Shown piece after piece: positions 8,361 to 15,416 of a stretch of DNA of 16,476 nt. This stretch comes from Lachnospiraceae bacterium UBA3821. GTDB taxonomy: Bacteria > Bacillota > Clostridia > Lachnospirales > Lachnospiraceae. Under the pieces are notes generated by a model. That model worked only from the letters and a program-made list of their open reading frames with translations. It was not told where the DNA came from and made no database searches. The stretch is taken from contig DFDT01000085.1 of assembly GCA_002368865.1 (NCBI GenBank), forward strand, positions 1-16,476, read 5' to 3'. The position numbers and the translations under genes were made by a program. Every line of letters begins with the position of its first letter. Position 1 is the stretch's first letter.

Positions 8361-9275
8361 ATGGGGAAGGTATATATCGGATACGGGGATATTTTTTGTC
8401 CGCATTGCGGAGACAGACGGGATAAAGGTGCAAAGAAGTGTTCCAGGTGCGGGAAGCTGTATTCATTGGAGGCCAGTATGAAAGGAGTTCCGGCCTATGG
8501 TGCCGCCGGGATCGGCTGGACGCCATATGCGAATGACCCGTCTCTGAAGCGGCACAGGAAGCGGGAAAAAAGGGGAATCCGTATTTCCATGCTGATCGTG
8601 TCTGTTATCATAGCCATAGTGATTTTAGTGAGCAGTCATATGAGTCTGGATGATATTGTCCATGGAGGTTTTTTACTTGTATTCGGGCCCTTGGGGATCA
8701 TCTGGGTCTTCTGGCTGATCTGGTACGGTGCACAGTATGGAAAATCCAAGGACTGGGAGGGGACTGTCACCAATAAGGATATGAAGACCTATGAAAGCAA
8801 GAGGAAAGATGATGAGGGCAACTATTGGACCGAGACCACCACATATTATAATGTGTACTTTCGCGATACGAAAGGCAAGGAACATAAGCTGGTACAGAGC
8901 AGTGTAGGCGGATGGTATGAATATCTGAATGTCGGGGACAAGGTGCGGTACCACGGGAAAAATACCAGTTATTACGAAAAATATGACAAGTCCCAGTCGG
9001 AAGTGATCCCCTGCGCCGGATGCGGGAGAAGCTGTGACGCCAGGGCGAGTTATTGTTCGAATTGCGGAACCGTTCTTTTTAAGGCGGCACAGCCAGCGGT
9101 AATGCAGACGCAGCCGGCGACGCAGCCGGCGGAAATGCAGGCACAGCCGGTGGAAAGGCCAACACAGTCGGCGGGTGTGCCGGAGGATTCTGCGGTACCG
9201 TGTTTCTGCGAAAACTGCGGAACCCGGTTTACGCCGGGATCGAAGTTTTGCAAGAAGTGCGGCACAAAATTGTGA
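8361..9275 (+). CDS. Membrane protein with three zinc ribbons (304 aa)
   Basis: GGGAGG (8346-8351) precedes the ATG by nine bases, 49 bases after the regulator's stop. Zinc ribbon 1 uses C13, C16, C27 and C30. Two hydrophobic segments follow (73-93 and about 104-125). Residues about 130-215 form a small beta-rich domain (EGTVTNKD, YYNVYFRDTKGKEHKL, VGDKVRYHG) that resembles DUF3592/DUF7489-type domains; this is tentative. Zinc ribbon 2 (C218, C221, C232, C235), a Gln/Pro/Ala repeat linker (about 243-278) and zinc ribbon 3 (C283, C286, C297, C300, the last residues of the protein) close it. With two TM segments both ends would be on the same side, most likely the cytoplasm, which would put all three ribbons and the beta domain inside the cell. 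The role is unknown; ribbons on both sides of a membrane hairpin suggest a scaffold. Confidence 0.8.
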   Translation: MGKVYIGYGDIFCPHCGDRRDKGAKKCSRCGKLYSLEASMKGVPAYGAAGIGWTPYANDPSLKRHRKREKRGIRISMLIVSVIIAIVILVSSHMSLDDIVHGGFLLVFGPLGIIWVFWLIWYGAQYGKSKDWEGTVTNKDMKTYESKRKDDEGNYWTETTTYYNVYFRDTKGKEHKLVQSSVGGWYEYLNVGDKVRYHGKNTSYYEKYDKSQSEVIPCAGCGRSCDARASYCSNCGTVLFKAAQPAVMQTQPATQPAEMQAQPVERPTQSAGVPEDSAVPCFCENCGTRFTPGSKFCKKCGTKL

Positions 9276-9312
9276 AGGATACATGAGTACATAGAGAAGG
9301 AGAACAAATCAT

Positions 9313-11967
9313 ATGAGATTTTGTACGGAATGTGGAGCACAGGTTTCCGAAGATGCGCGCTTTTGCACGTTTTGCGGAAAAGAGTTGGAGCCAATGGATG
9401 ATGTGTCAGTAGATGAAACAGTACAACCCTCGCAACCGCAGCCGATACCTCAGAACCAACAGCCTGCTTCGCCGCAAAAAATACAGGCGGCTCCGCCGAC
9501 AGCCATGCCCACAAGGCAATTTGCGACGGTTGCGGAGCAGAGCCAGGGAAAGGCATCAAAGCTGATGCTGCCTTTTCAGGATAAATTTATGGGGGCATAT
9601 CTGTTTCTGGCGCTATTCTTTTTGAATGCCGGAAAAGATCTGTTTTGTTCGTTGAAGATGATGCGCATGCAGGATTTCCTTACGGATGCGCAGGTTGCAT
9701 CGGGAGCGTTAAAGGGTATGATCTGCTTTTGTCTGTTGGCGTTAATGACAGGACTGTGCATGACTGCCGAAAAGACAAATTTTCCCAAAGCTGTGGGTAA
9801 AACCCTGATCGCAATGCTTCCTTTGGTCTTTGCTTCGGCGGTGACAATCTTTTTGGGAGATTGGGTGTCGGATTATGAACATTTAGATGTGACTGTTCTT
9901 GGCAGGAGCCTGATAGGGGCCGTTTATTTGCTGGATCTGTTCATAATTGTGGCTTTTGTCTATGGAATGGTATCGAATATTTCACTGCCGGGATGCCAGG
10001 GTGTAGTGCGCAGCATGTTGTCTGTCTTGGGAATGCCGGTGAAACTGATCGGCTGGATGGTCGGGAGCATATTTGTTTTACTGCTGCCTATCTGTAGTGT
10101 GCTGGCGGCTTCGTTTCTGAACGGAGGCGTCAGGGATTCTTTTGCTGCGAATATGGCGGGCTGGATCCTGATGGCTGTCGTGGAGACAATCCTGGTAAAA
10201 ATGATATTGGGTTCCATGGCGAAAAGTGCGAAGAAAAAGAGAGAGCGGAGAATCCAAAAAGGGAAAAACGTCTCAGAGCAGATCGATGTAAAATATGCAT
10301 TTCTGAATGTTGCATTAGCGGTTGTTGGCGGCGTACTTTTGCTGATCTCTCAGAAAGTGACAACACCATCTGATCTGGAACTGATTCAGAATACCATAGA
10401 CGAAAAGCTGGCGGAGAGTTCGACATCTATGTTCATGGGAAGCATTACAGACGCCTATCTGACAGCAGATGAAGCACAGACGTATATATCCGCATGGGAG
10501 AAATATCTGGACGGAGAACGTTGGGAACTTTCGCGTATGACTACAAACTGGTCTGAGAATGCGATCGTGTGGAGACTTTACATTGAATTGGAGAAAAATG
10601 TGGATCAGCTCGAAACGTATGTGTTGACGAAGAATCCTTATGATCCGGATATTAACAGAGTTTTGTTGTACGGTTACAATGAATTTGTGGAAGATGAGGA
10701 ATTGAGCAAAAAGCAGAAGGCATTCCGACAGGACATCGTGCAGGAGTGCATTGGGGAAGGAATTTATACTTTAAATATGCCGAATGTACCCAAAGAGGAA
10801 GACGATAAAAAAGAATTCCGGAAGATGTTGGATGAAAAATACGGTTATATCGAAGGGTGCAGAGATGCGTTAAAGGTGTTGGAAAGCGCGGGCGGATTCG
10901 GATTAAAACAGTATAATTTACTGAACCGATTGTTGAACATAGCCGATGAAAATCCGGACGTTTCGGCATTGCAGTATCTTGCCGGTGTGGCGGGAGCCAG
11001 TGCGGCCGAAGACAATGCAATTCATTATGATCAGGCTATCGGATGCCTTGAAAGATTTGTAAAGCTGGCGGAGGACGATGATGAGATCAGTGAGTCGGAA
11101 TTGCAGATCAGAATGTTATCTGCGGCAAAGTTGATCTGTCAGATGAAGGGCTATGAGAAAGCGCTCGGAATTTTAGAAAAGATTGATGCCGGGGGTGATG
11201 CGGATCTCCAACAGATCATCGATCTTCAGCGCATGAACTGTTACGACCGGTCAGGAAATGCGGAGCAGTGCTATAACATTGCCGTAAAATTACTGAATCA
11301 GGGTGTGGAGGATCAGGAGGTATTCTATTTTTGCGGTGTAGGTGCAGCAAAACAGTCGGATCGTGAGAATACGATTGCTGCATTGGAGCGATATGCCGCT
11401 TATTTGCAGGGAATGGATGCCGGGGATACCCGATTCCTGTCAGCACAGGCATCATTTCATGTTTTGGCGCAGTATGCGTCCATGCATCAAAGTGACAGTT
11501 GGGTGGACTATGGTTATGATTTTTATGGAAATATGAGTGACGAGGAGAAGGATGCGTTGAGTCCGTTTGTGCATCAATATCTGGAAATGCTTAATGCCTA
11601 TTACAATAGAAAAGACTATGAGAGTGCATCAAATGCGGCACAGGCATTGATCCAAATCAGAGACGATCTGGCCTATCCGTATTACATGCTTGGAATCGTG
11701 GGATATGATACGAAGGAGTATCAGGCTTCCAGAGAGGCATATGAAAAGGCTGTCGAACTCTACGAGGACAACGCCACTTTCCTGTATGGTCTGGCGTATA
11801 CATGTGATGCGATGGAGGACTATGAGACGGCATATGCGGCGAGTATGCGGTGTAAACTGTTGATGCCTACAGTGAATCATGAAACAGACAGATATGGTCT
11901 GGGATACCACAATGCAAGGTTGCTGGAGCGTATTGAGGCGAAGATGAAGACGGAGGTGACGGAATGA
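9313..11967 (+). CDS. Zinc-ribbon / seven-TM / TPR membrane protein (884 aa)
   Basis: AAGGAG at 9297-9302 precedes the ATG. The N-terminal zinc ribbon (C4, C7, C18, C21) is followed by a Pro/Gln linker (about 36-75). About seven hydrophobic segments follow: near 96-112, 135-155, 165-187, 198-220, 239-265, 277-297 and 328-346. Basic KKKRERR and KKGKN stretches lie before the last. The remaining ~535 residues are soluble and helical. Clear TPR-like units lie near the end (788-855: YMLGIVGYDTKEYQASREAY, EKAVELYEDNATFLYGLAY), with probable degenerate repeats before them. With the ribbon inside and seven TM segments, the TPR domain would be outside the cell. The plan recalls TcaA/YvbJ-type proteins (cytoplasmic ribbon, TM, exported domain), though much larger. 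The stop overlaps the next start as ATGA. A receptor or scaffold for the secreted proteins is inference. Confidence 0.82.
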   Translation: MRFCTECGAQVSEDARFCTFCGKELEPMDDVSVDETVQPSQPQPIPQNQQPASPQKIQAAPPTAMPTRQFATVAEQSQGKASKLMLPFQDKFMGAYLFLALFFLNAGKDLFCSLKMMRMQDFLTDAQVASGALKGMICFCLLALMTGLCMTAEKTNFPKAVGKTLIAMLPLVFASAVTIFLGDWVSDYEHLDVTVLGRSLIGAVYLLDLFIIVAFVYGMVSNISLPGCQGVVRSMLSVLGMPVKLIGWMVGSIFVLLLPICSVLAASFLNGGVRDSFAANMAGWILMAVVETILVKMILGSMAKSAKKKRERRIQKGKNVSEQIDVKYAFLNVALAVVGGVLLLISQKVTTPSDLELIQNTIDEKLAESSTSMFMGSITDAYLTADEAQTYISAWEKYLDGERWELSRMTTNWSENAIVWRLYIELEKNVDQLETYVLTKNPYDPDINRVLLYGYNEFVEDEELSKKQKAFRQDIVQECIGEGIYTLNMPNVPKEEDDKKEFRKMLDEKYGYIEGCRDALKVLESAGGFGLKQYNLLNRLLNIADENPDVSALQYLAGVAGASAAEDNAIHYDQAIGCLERFVKLAEDDDEISESELQIRMLSAAKLICQMKGYEKALGILEKIDAGGDADLQQIIDLQRMNCYDRSGNAEQCYNIAVKLLNQGVEDQEVFYFCGVGAAKQSDRENTIAALERYAAYLQGMDAGDTRFLSAQASFHVLAQYASMHQSDSWVDYGYDFYGNMSDEEKDALSPFVHQYLEMLNAYYNRKDYESASNAAQALIQIRDDLAYPYYMLGIVGYDTKEYQASREAYEKAVELYEDNATFLYGLAYTCDAMEDYETAYAASMRCKLLMPTVNHETDRYGLGYHNARLLERIEAKMKTEVTE
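11952..11959 (+). promoter_or_regulatory. Strong ribosome binding site inside the end of the TPR gene
   Basis: GGAGGTGA, close to a perfect anti-16S match, lies shortly before the paired ATGATG (11964 and 11967). Either ATG could serve; 11964 gives the better spacing and the ATGA overlap. Confidence 0.75.
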
Positions 11968-12791
11968 TGTGGATAAGTGTATTGATAATTGAAGCTATGA
12001 TTGCGTTCTTCAGTCTCTTTTTCTTACATATGAACGGGTTCCTAAGTTTATTGGCAATCGCGGTCAGCGCAGGAACGTTGGTTTTATGGTTTTTGATCCT
12101 CAGAAAGCTTCCCAGAGCATTGCAATATTTTGTTCTGATCCTTGCTTCGTTTGCAGGCGTTTTCCTGCTGATCCGTACAGATGCTGTGTCGGCAAAGGAT
12201 TCTCTGACCGATTATCGTGAGGAGATTGTCCGGCTGGATGAACAGATGATGAATGCTGTGGGTGATCAGAAAAAAATGGATCAGATCAAGAAAGAACTGG
12301 AGGCTTTGGAGGAGGAATACGGTAAGACAGACTCGACTCTGGGAATTCATGCGCTTTATTGTATGATGACAGGAGCCAGAGATGAGGCTTATGGTTATCT
12401 GGGAAGCTTTTCGGATAGATCAAGTATTTTGTATTATACACGTCTGGAACAGTATTACAGAACCGATGCTGAGCGGGACAGATTGAATGATTTATATTAT
12501 ATGTACGATATGATGGTTCAGGATCATCCGGAATGGGATTACGCACAGCGCATGGCGGGTGTGACACAGTTTGAGAAGAAGAATTACAAAGGAGCCGATT
12601 ATTTTCTGACCGCGGCACTGGAGCTGAATGAAAATGATTTTGTGTCCCTGTATTATCTGGGGGCCTCCGCGTATGAACAGGGGAATTTTGAAGAAAGCAG
12701 GGCATGTTTTGCGGAAGCGGTGGAAAAGGGAGCGACCGGTGAACTGCTCTCCTGGATTGCATGGTATGAGGAAAGGATGGGTGAAAAATGA
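11964..12791 (+). CDS. Membrane-anchored coiled-coil/TPR protein (275 aa)
   Basis: Three closely spaced hydrophobic segments occupy about residues 2-22, 23-45 and 53-70. A charged helical stretch follows (about 79-117: REEIVRLDEQMMNAV, QIKKELEALEEEYG) that looks like a coiled coil. TPR-like helices come next (about 190-250: YKGADYFLTAALELNENDF, YYLGASAYEQGNFEESRACF). No zinc ribbon is present. It overlaps both neighbours as ATGA (11964-11967 and 12788-12791), so its translation is coupled to both. That predicts stoichiometric production with the 884-aa TPR protein and the secreted 467-aa protein. With three TM segments and the positive-inside rule the TPR part could be external, facing the TPR domain of the preceding protein, but topology is not certain. 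The function is unknown; protein-protein scaffolding is the family-level expectation for TPR domains. Confidence 0.8.
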   Translation: MMWISVLIIEAMIAFFSLFFLHMNGFLSLLAIAVSAGTLVLWFLILRKLPRALQYFVLILASFAGVFLLIRTDAVSAKDSLTDYREEIVRLDEQMMNAVGDQKKMDQIKKELEALEEEYGKTDSTLGIHALYCMMTGARDEAYGYLGSFSDRSSILYYTRLEQYYRTDAERDRLNDLYYMYDMMVQDHPEWDYAQRMAGVTQFEKKNYKGADYFLTAALELNENDFVSLYYLGASAYEQGNFEESRACFAEAVEKGATGELLSWIAWYEERMGEK

Positions 12792-14191
12792 GACAAATGA
12801 GATGGTATTTGAAACGATTTTGTGCAGTGCTGCTTGTCTTTTCCGTAATGGTCACTGCAATACCGATGCAGTCCAGTGCTTGGAACGGTGAATATAATGA
12901 GATTTCGGAGGGAACGGTTGCGCTACAGCCGCCGGCTTCCGCGATCGATCTGAATCAGGCGTATACAGGTGAGCCGTCCGAATTAGAGAAAATATGGAAA
13001 GAGTATATTGATAATCCTTATGTGTTGGGACTTTCGGATTATGGCGCCGGATTGGGGAAAGACAGCGCAAAAGCAGCAGAAGTGATCGGGGAAAGTTCCC
13101 TGAAGAGCTTTATCAAGTATTTTCCCAAGGCAAAGAAGCTGGATACCTGGTTTAATTTTCCTTTGTTGGCGCAGAAGTATCCGAACATGATGAAGGATGT
13201 GATCCGAAAGTACGGCGGAAAGGTCATAAAGCCCCTTGCTGCCGGGCTCAGTGTGATCCTGAATTTCAAAACGTTAGCGGAAGATACCGTTTATTTATTG
13301 GATCCAAGGGTAAAGTTTAAGGGTAGAACTACTCTTGGTAAGATTACGGATGGTGTGGTGGTGGTTGCCGAAGGCGGATTGGCAGGATACGGTATCGCAG
13401 TTGCAGTAGGTGTTGTGTCCGGACCGGCAGGCTGGACGGCGCTTGGAGTGGCCGGCGGCGCAATTATACTGGGCGTCGCAAAGGAAAAGGGCTGGCTTTC
13501 CAGCGCGGCAGATTGGGTGTCGGATACAATTGGTGCAGGAGTTGATGCTGTTGGCAACGGAATAAAAGCAGCCTGGGACTGGTGGAATTCCGGTTCCGGA
13601 ACAGACAGATCTGCCAGTTGCGCCACCGGGGATAAGCAGGATAGCAGGAAACCCAATATTTATATTTATCCGGAGACACCGACGGAAGTTACGGTGGAAT
13701 TTGAGTGGCCTGTTCTTCTTGAGAGTTCGATTCCTGATTACACAGGTAAATGGCAAGTGACGGCGCAGGAAGACGGTACTTTGATCACATCGGAAGGCGA
13801 GAGGTATGGTTATCTGTTCTATGAGTCCGAGACACCGGGTAAATATTTCCAGATGGATGAAGGCTGGCTGATCGGTGCGGACACCAGGGAGGAGCAATAC
13901 CGTGCGATTTTGTCGGAATATGGGTTTAACGAAACGGAGACACAGGATTTTGCGGATTATTGGGTGGATAAACTGTCTGAGAATATAGATTATGTGATGT
14001 ATCCGCAGATGACAGAAATGGTGGACGAAGCTATGCCGGTGAAGATTACGCCGCAGCCGGATCATGTTACGCGTATCTGGTTTGTCTACCAGCCCTACAA
14101 TGGACAGGAGTTTGCCGAAGCGGAGGCAGAGCCGTTTACAAGAGAAGGGTACACCGTTGTGGAATGGGGCGGGATTGTGCTTGTAAACTAA
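12788..14191 (+). CDS. Secreted protein with C-terminal KPxIYxYP...VEWGG domain (467 aa)
   Basis: The start overlaps the previous stop as ATGA, with AAAGGA at 12772-12777. A signal peptide is evident: a basic N-terminus (MRQMRWYLKR), a hydrophobic core and a likely cut after SSA (residue 31). A helical region follows (about 50-175). Next is a Gly/Val/Ala-rich hydrophobic stretch (about 186-228), long enough to insert in or cross a membrane, then an amphipathic Trp-rich helix ending in AAWDWW. Residues 288-467 form a domain starting KPNIYIYPE, with WQVTAQEDGTL, YGYLFYES and the closing VVEWGG (457-462). From memory this matches an uncharacterised domain found in many Firmicute exported proteins. 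No anchor motif is visible. A pore-forming, translocator or surface role for the hydrophobic middle is possible but speculative. Confidence 0.8.
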   Translation: MRQMRWYLKRFCAVLLVFSVMVTAIPMQSSAWNGEYNEISEGTVALQPPASAIDLNQAYTGEPSELEKIWKEYIDNPYVLGLSDYGAGLGKDSAKAAEVIGESSLKSFIKYFPKAKKLDTWFNFPLLAQKYPNMMKDVIRKYGGKVIKPLAAGLSVILNFKTLAEDTVYLLDPRVKFKGRTTLGKITDGVVVVAEGGLAGYGIAVAVGVVSGPAGWTALGVAGGAIILGVAKEKGWLSSAADWVSDTIGAGVDAVGNGIKAAWDWWNSGSGTDRSASCATGDKQDSRKPNIYIYPETPTEVTVEFEWPVLLESSIPDYTGKWQVTAQEDGTLITSEGERYGYLFYESETPGKYFQMDEGWLIGADTREEQYRAILSEYGFNETETQDFADYWVDKLSENIDYVMYPQMTEMVDEAMPVKITPQPDHVTRIWFVYQPYNGQEFAEAEAEPFTREGYTVVEWGGIVLVN

Positions 14192-14195
14192 ACTG

Positions 14196-14228
14196 ACCTT
14201 TTGCGGAAATGGCACCCCGCTGAAGGGT
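14196..14228 (+). other. Intercistronic RNA hairpin without a U-tract
   Basis: ACCTTTTGCGG (14196-14206) can pair with CCGCTGAAGGGT (14217-14228). This gives 11 pairs including two G-U, with one bulged base, around a 10-base loop. No T run follows, so it is not a normal terminator. It lies in the widest gap inside the operon and could stabilise or delimit mRNA segments. Confidence 0.4.
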
Positions 14229-14236
14229 ATGAAAGA

Positions 14237-14246
14237 GTGTGCACAC
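14237..14246. repeat. Perfect 10-bp palindrome GTGTGCACAC
   Basis: A perfect palindrome lies 29 bases before the last operon gene. It could be a protein-binding site or chance. I see no convincing promoter around it. Confidence 0.25.
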
Positions 14247-14274
14247 AAACACGTGAAAGGATGGGGAATGACAT

Positions 14275-15021
14275 ATGTATTGTGAAAAATGCGGACAGGA
14301 GTTATCAGAGCGCAGTGTCTTTTGCAAAAATTGCGGCGCAAAGGTTGCAGGAGCTTCTGCGCAGCAGATGATTGGACGGCAGGCAGAACAAAACCATATG
14401 GAATCGAACCCAAATCTGCCGGAAGGTATCATGCTTGATGAGAAGGGCAATTATCGCTGGACGTATCGGCTGGATATGATAAAGGCACCTGTGCTGCGCA
14501 ATATGTTGATGAAGATCATGTTTTTTTCCTGCCTGGGCGTGGGTGTTTTTCTGGCGGTCATACAGTTGATAGCCGGTGCGGATCTTGAGGAGATGGCAAC
14601 AAGCTTTTGCATTATTGTTTTTGGCATAGGCGGTGGACTCTCCCTGCTCACATTTATCATGTACTATATTGTCATTCCGATACACGGCTCCATTTACACG
14701 GTGGATCATGTCATGAATGAAAAAGGCATAGAGCACATTCAGTCTCCGGAGGAAAATGAAAGAAGCGAAAAAATGAAAAAATTAGTTTTGATCCTGAATC
14801 TGCTCAACCCGGATCCCGCTATGATGGGGATGACCATGGCGGCAAAGGAACATCTTGTGTCGGAATACAAGGATGTCAAAAAGGTTGTTGCCGCGCGGAG
14901 ATATAACCTCATTAAAGTGAACAATACACTCCAGCACAATCATATTTATGCCTATCCGCACCAGTATGAGTTTGTGTGGAACTACGTTGTGTCACACTGC
15001 CCGAAGGCAAAGACCAGGTAA
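14275..15021 (+). CDS. Small zinc-ribbon membrane protein (248 aa)
   Basis: Last gene of the operon, 83 bases after the previous stop. The ribosome site is modest (AAAGGA 14256-14261, or GGGGA 14263-14267). The N-terminal zinc ribbon uses C3, C6, C17 and C20. Two hydrophobic segments follow, about 82-101 and 109-132. The remaining ~115 residues are soluble. They contain SIYTVDHVMNEKGIEHI and, near the end, EYKDVKKVVAARRYNLIKV and NHIYAYPHQYEFVWNYVVSHC. That alternation of strands ending in a helix with a final CP looks like a bacterial PH-like domain, which is tentative. With two TM segments both ends should be cytoplasmic. The ribbon/two-TM plan echoes the first half of the 304-aa protein of the same operon, which supports a shared role, but the function is unknown. 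Confidence 0.8.
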   Translation: MYCEKCGQELSERSVFCKNCGAKVAGASAQQMIGRQAEQNHMESNPNLPEGIMLDEKGNYRWTYRLDMIKAPVLRNMLMKIMFFSCLGVGVFLAVIQLIAGADLEEMATSFCIIVFGIGGGLSLLTFIMYYIVIPIHGSIYTVDHVMNEKGIEHIQSPEENERSEKMKKLVLILNLLNPDPAMMGMTMAAKEHLVSEYKDVKKVVAARRYNLIKVNNTLQHNHIYAYPHQYEFVWNYVVSHCPKAKTR

Positions 15022-15059
15022 ATGGGAGAGATTATGATTTGTAAATTGATTGCCTCGAT

Positions 15060-15269
15060 TTGGGGCTTGCACAAATTTACTTTTGGCGACTGCGGGATGC
15101 GAGAGCAGAGGGATTGCAGCAAGGTCTGCAGCAAGGCCTGCGGCAGGCGATGGTCATAAGTGTTGATAATGCCATGAAAAATTTTCATGTGGATTTTGAG
15201 ACTGCCTGTAAAGGACTGGGAATTACGGCTGAGGAATATCGGGCAGCGAAGGAAACGATGAAAGACTAG
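15060..15269 (+). pseudogene. 5'-truncated remnant of an Rpn-type nuclease/transposase
   Basis: This frame encodes about 69 residues with ARAEGLQQGLQQGLRQAM followed by a helical tail (FETACKGLGITAEEYRAAKE) ending at TAG 15267-15269. This is the typical C-terminal signature of Rpn/PD-(D/E)XK proteins in Clostridia, related in kind to the gene at the window's left edge. A stop at 15042 in the same frame, no ATG, only a TTG at 15060 and no ribosome binding site argue for a fragment lacking the catalytic domain. A real small protein is less likely. Confidence 0.6.
15114..15149 (+). repeat. Three degenerate 12-bp tandem units
   Basis: Units TTGCAGCAAGGT, CTGCAGCAAGGC and CTGCGGCAGGCG encode the LQQG-type repeats of the Rpn remnant. 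Such glutamine/glycine repeats are characteristic of that family's C-terminus. Confidence 0.6.
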
Positions 15270-15319
15270 GCAGGTGGCGAATAGTATATTGCAGATATTT
15301 TGGATCAGCAGTGGAAATG

Positions 15320-15348
15320 TTTACAAATACAATATTTTGTGGTATAGT
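15320..15348 (+). promoter_or_regulatory. Sigma-A promoter of mutS
   Basis: TTTACA (15320-15325) and TATAGT (15343-15348) are separated by exactly 17 bases. The expected start is near 15355, giving a leader of about 62 bases before the mutS GTG. Each box is one base from consensus (TTGACA and TATAAT). Confidence 0.75.
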
Positions 15349-15350
15349 GA

Positions 15351-15389
15351 AGGCTGAATGCGCAGAAATTGTGCATGCAGCCTTTTTAT
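15351..15389 (+). terminator. Intrinsic terminator hairpin straddling the mutS transcription start
   Basis: AGGCTG (15351-15356) pairs with CAGCCT (15378-15383). After one A-G mismatch, ATGCGCA (15358-15364) pairs with TGTGCAT (15370-15376, one G-U), with loop GAAAT. T residues follow (15384-15387, then ATA). It would end transcripts coming from the upstream operon. Transcripts starting near 15355 would lack most of the outer 5' arm. Confidence 0.7.
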
Positions 15390-15402
15390 AATAACATAGA
15401 AC

Positions 15403-15407
15403 AGGAG
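15403..15407 (+). promoter_or_regulatory. Ribosome binding site fixing the mutS GTG start
   Basis: AGGAG lies nine bases before GTG 15417. The first in-frame ATG (15435) is 27 bases from this site, too far to use it. Confidence 0.75.
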
Positions 15408-15416
15408 TACAAGACA

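Noticed and set aside
9094..9180. CAGCCGG-type repeats as a possible repeat element
   Set aside because: They are codon-level repeats encoding the Gln/Pro/Ala linker of the 304-aa protein, not an independent DNA repeat or CRISPR array.
13295..14413. Minus-strand open frame of 372 codons
   Set aside because: It spans two plus-strand genes and their gap, and is a shadow with Arg/His/Pro-rich composition.
15022..15159. Plus-strand frame MGEIMICKLIASIWGLHKF... after the last operon gene
   Set aside because: It is Cys/Arg-rich and overlaps the better supported Rpn remnant in another frame. Its GGGAGAG is probably chance.
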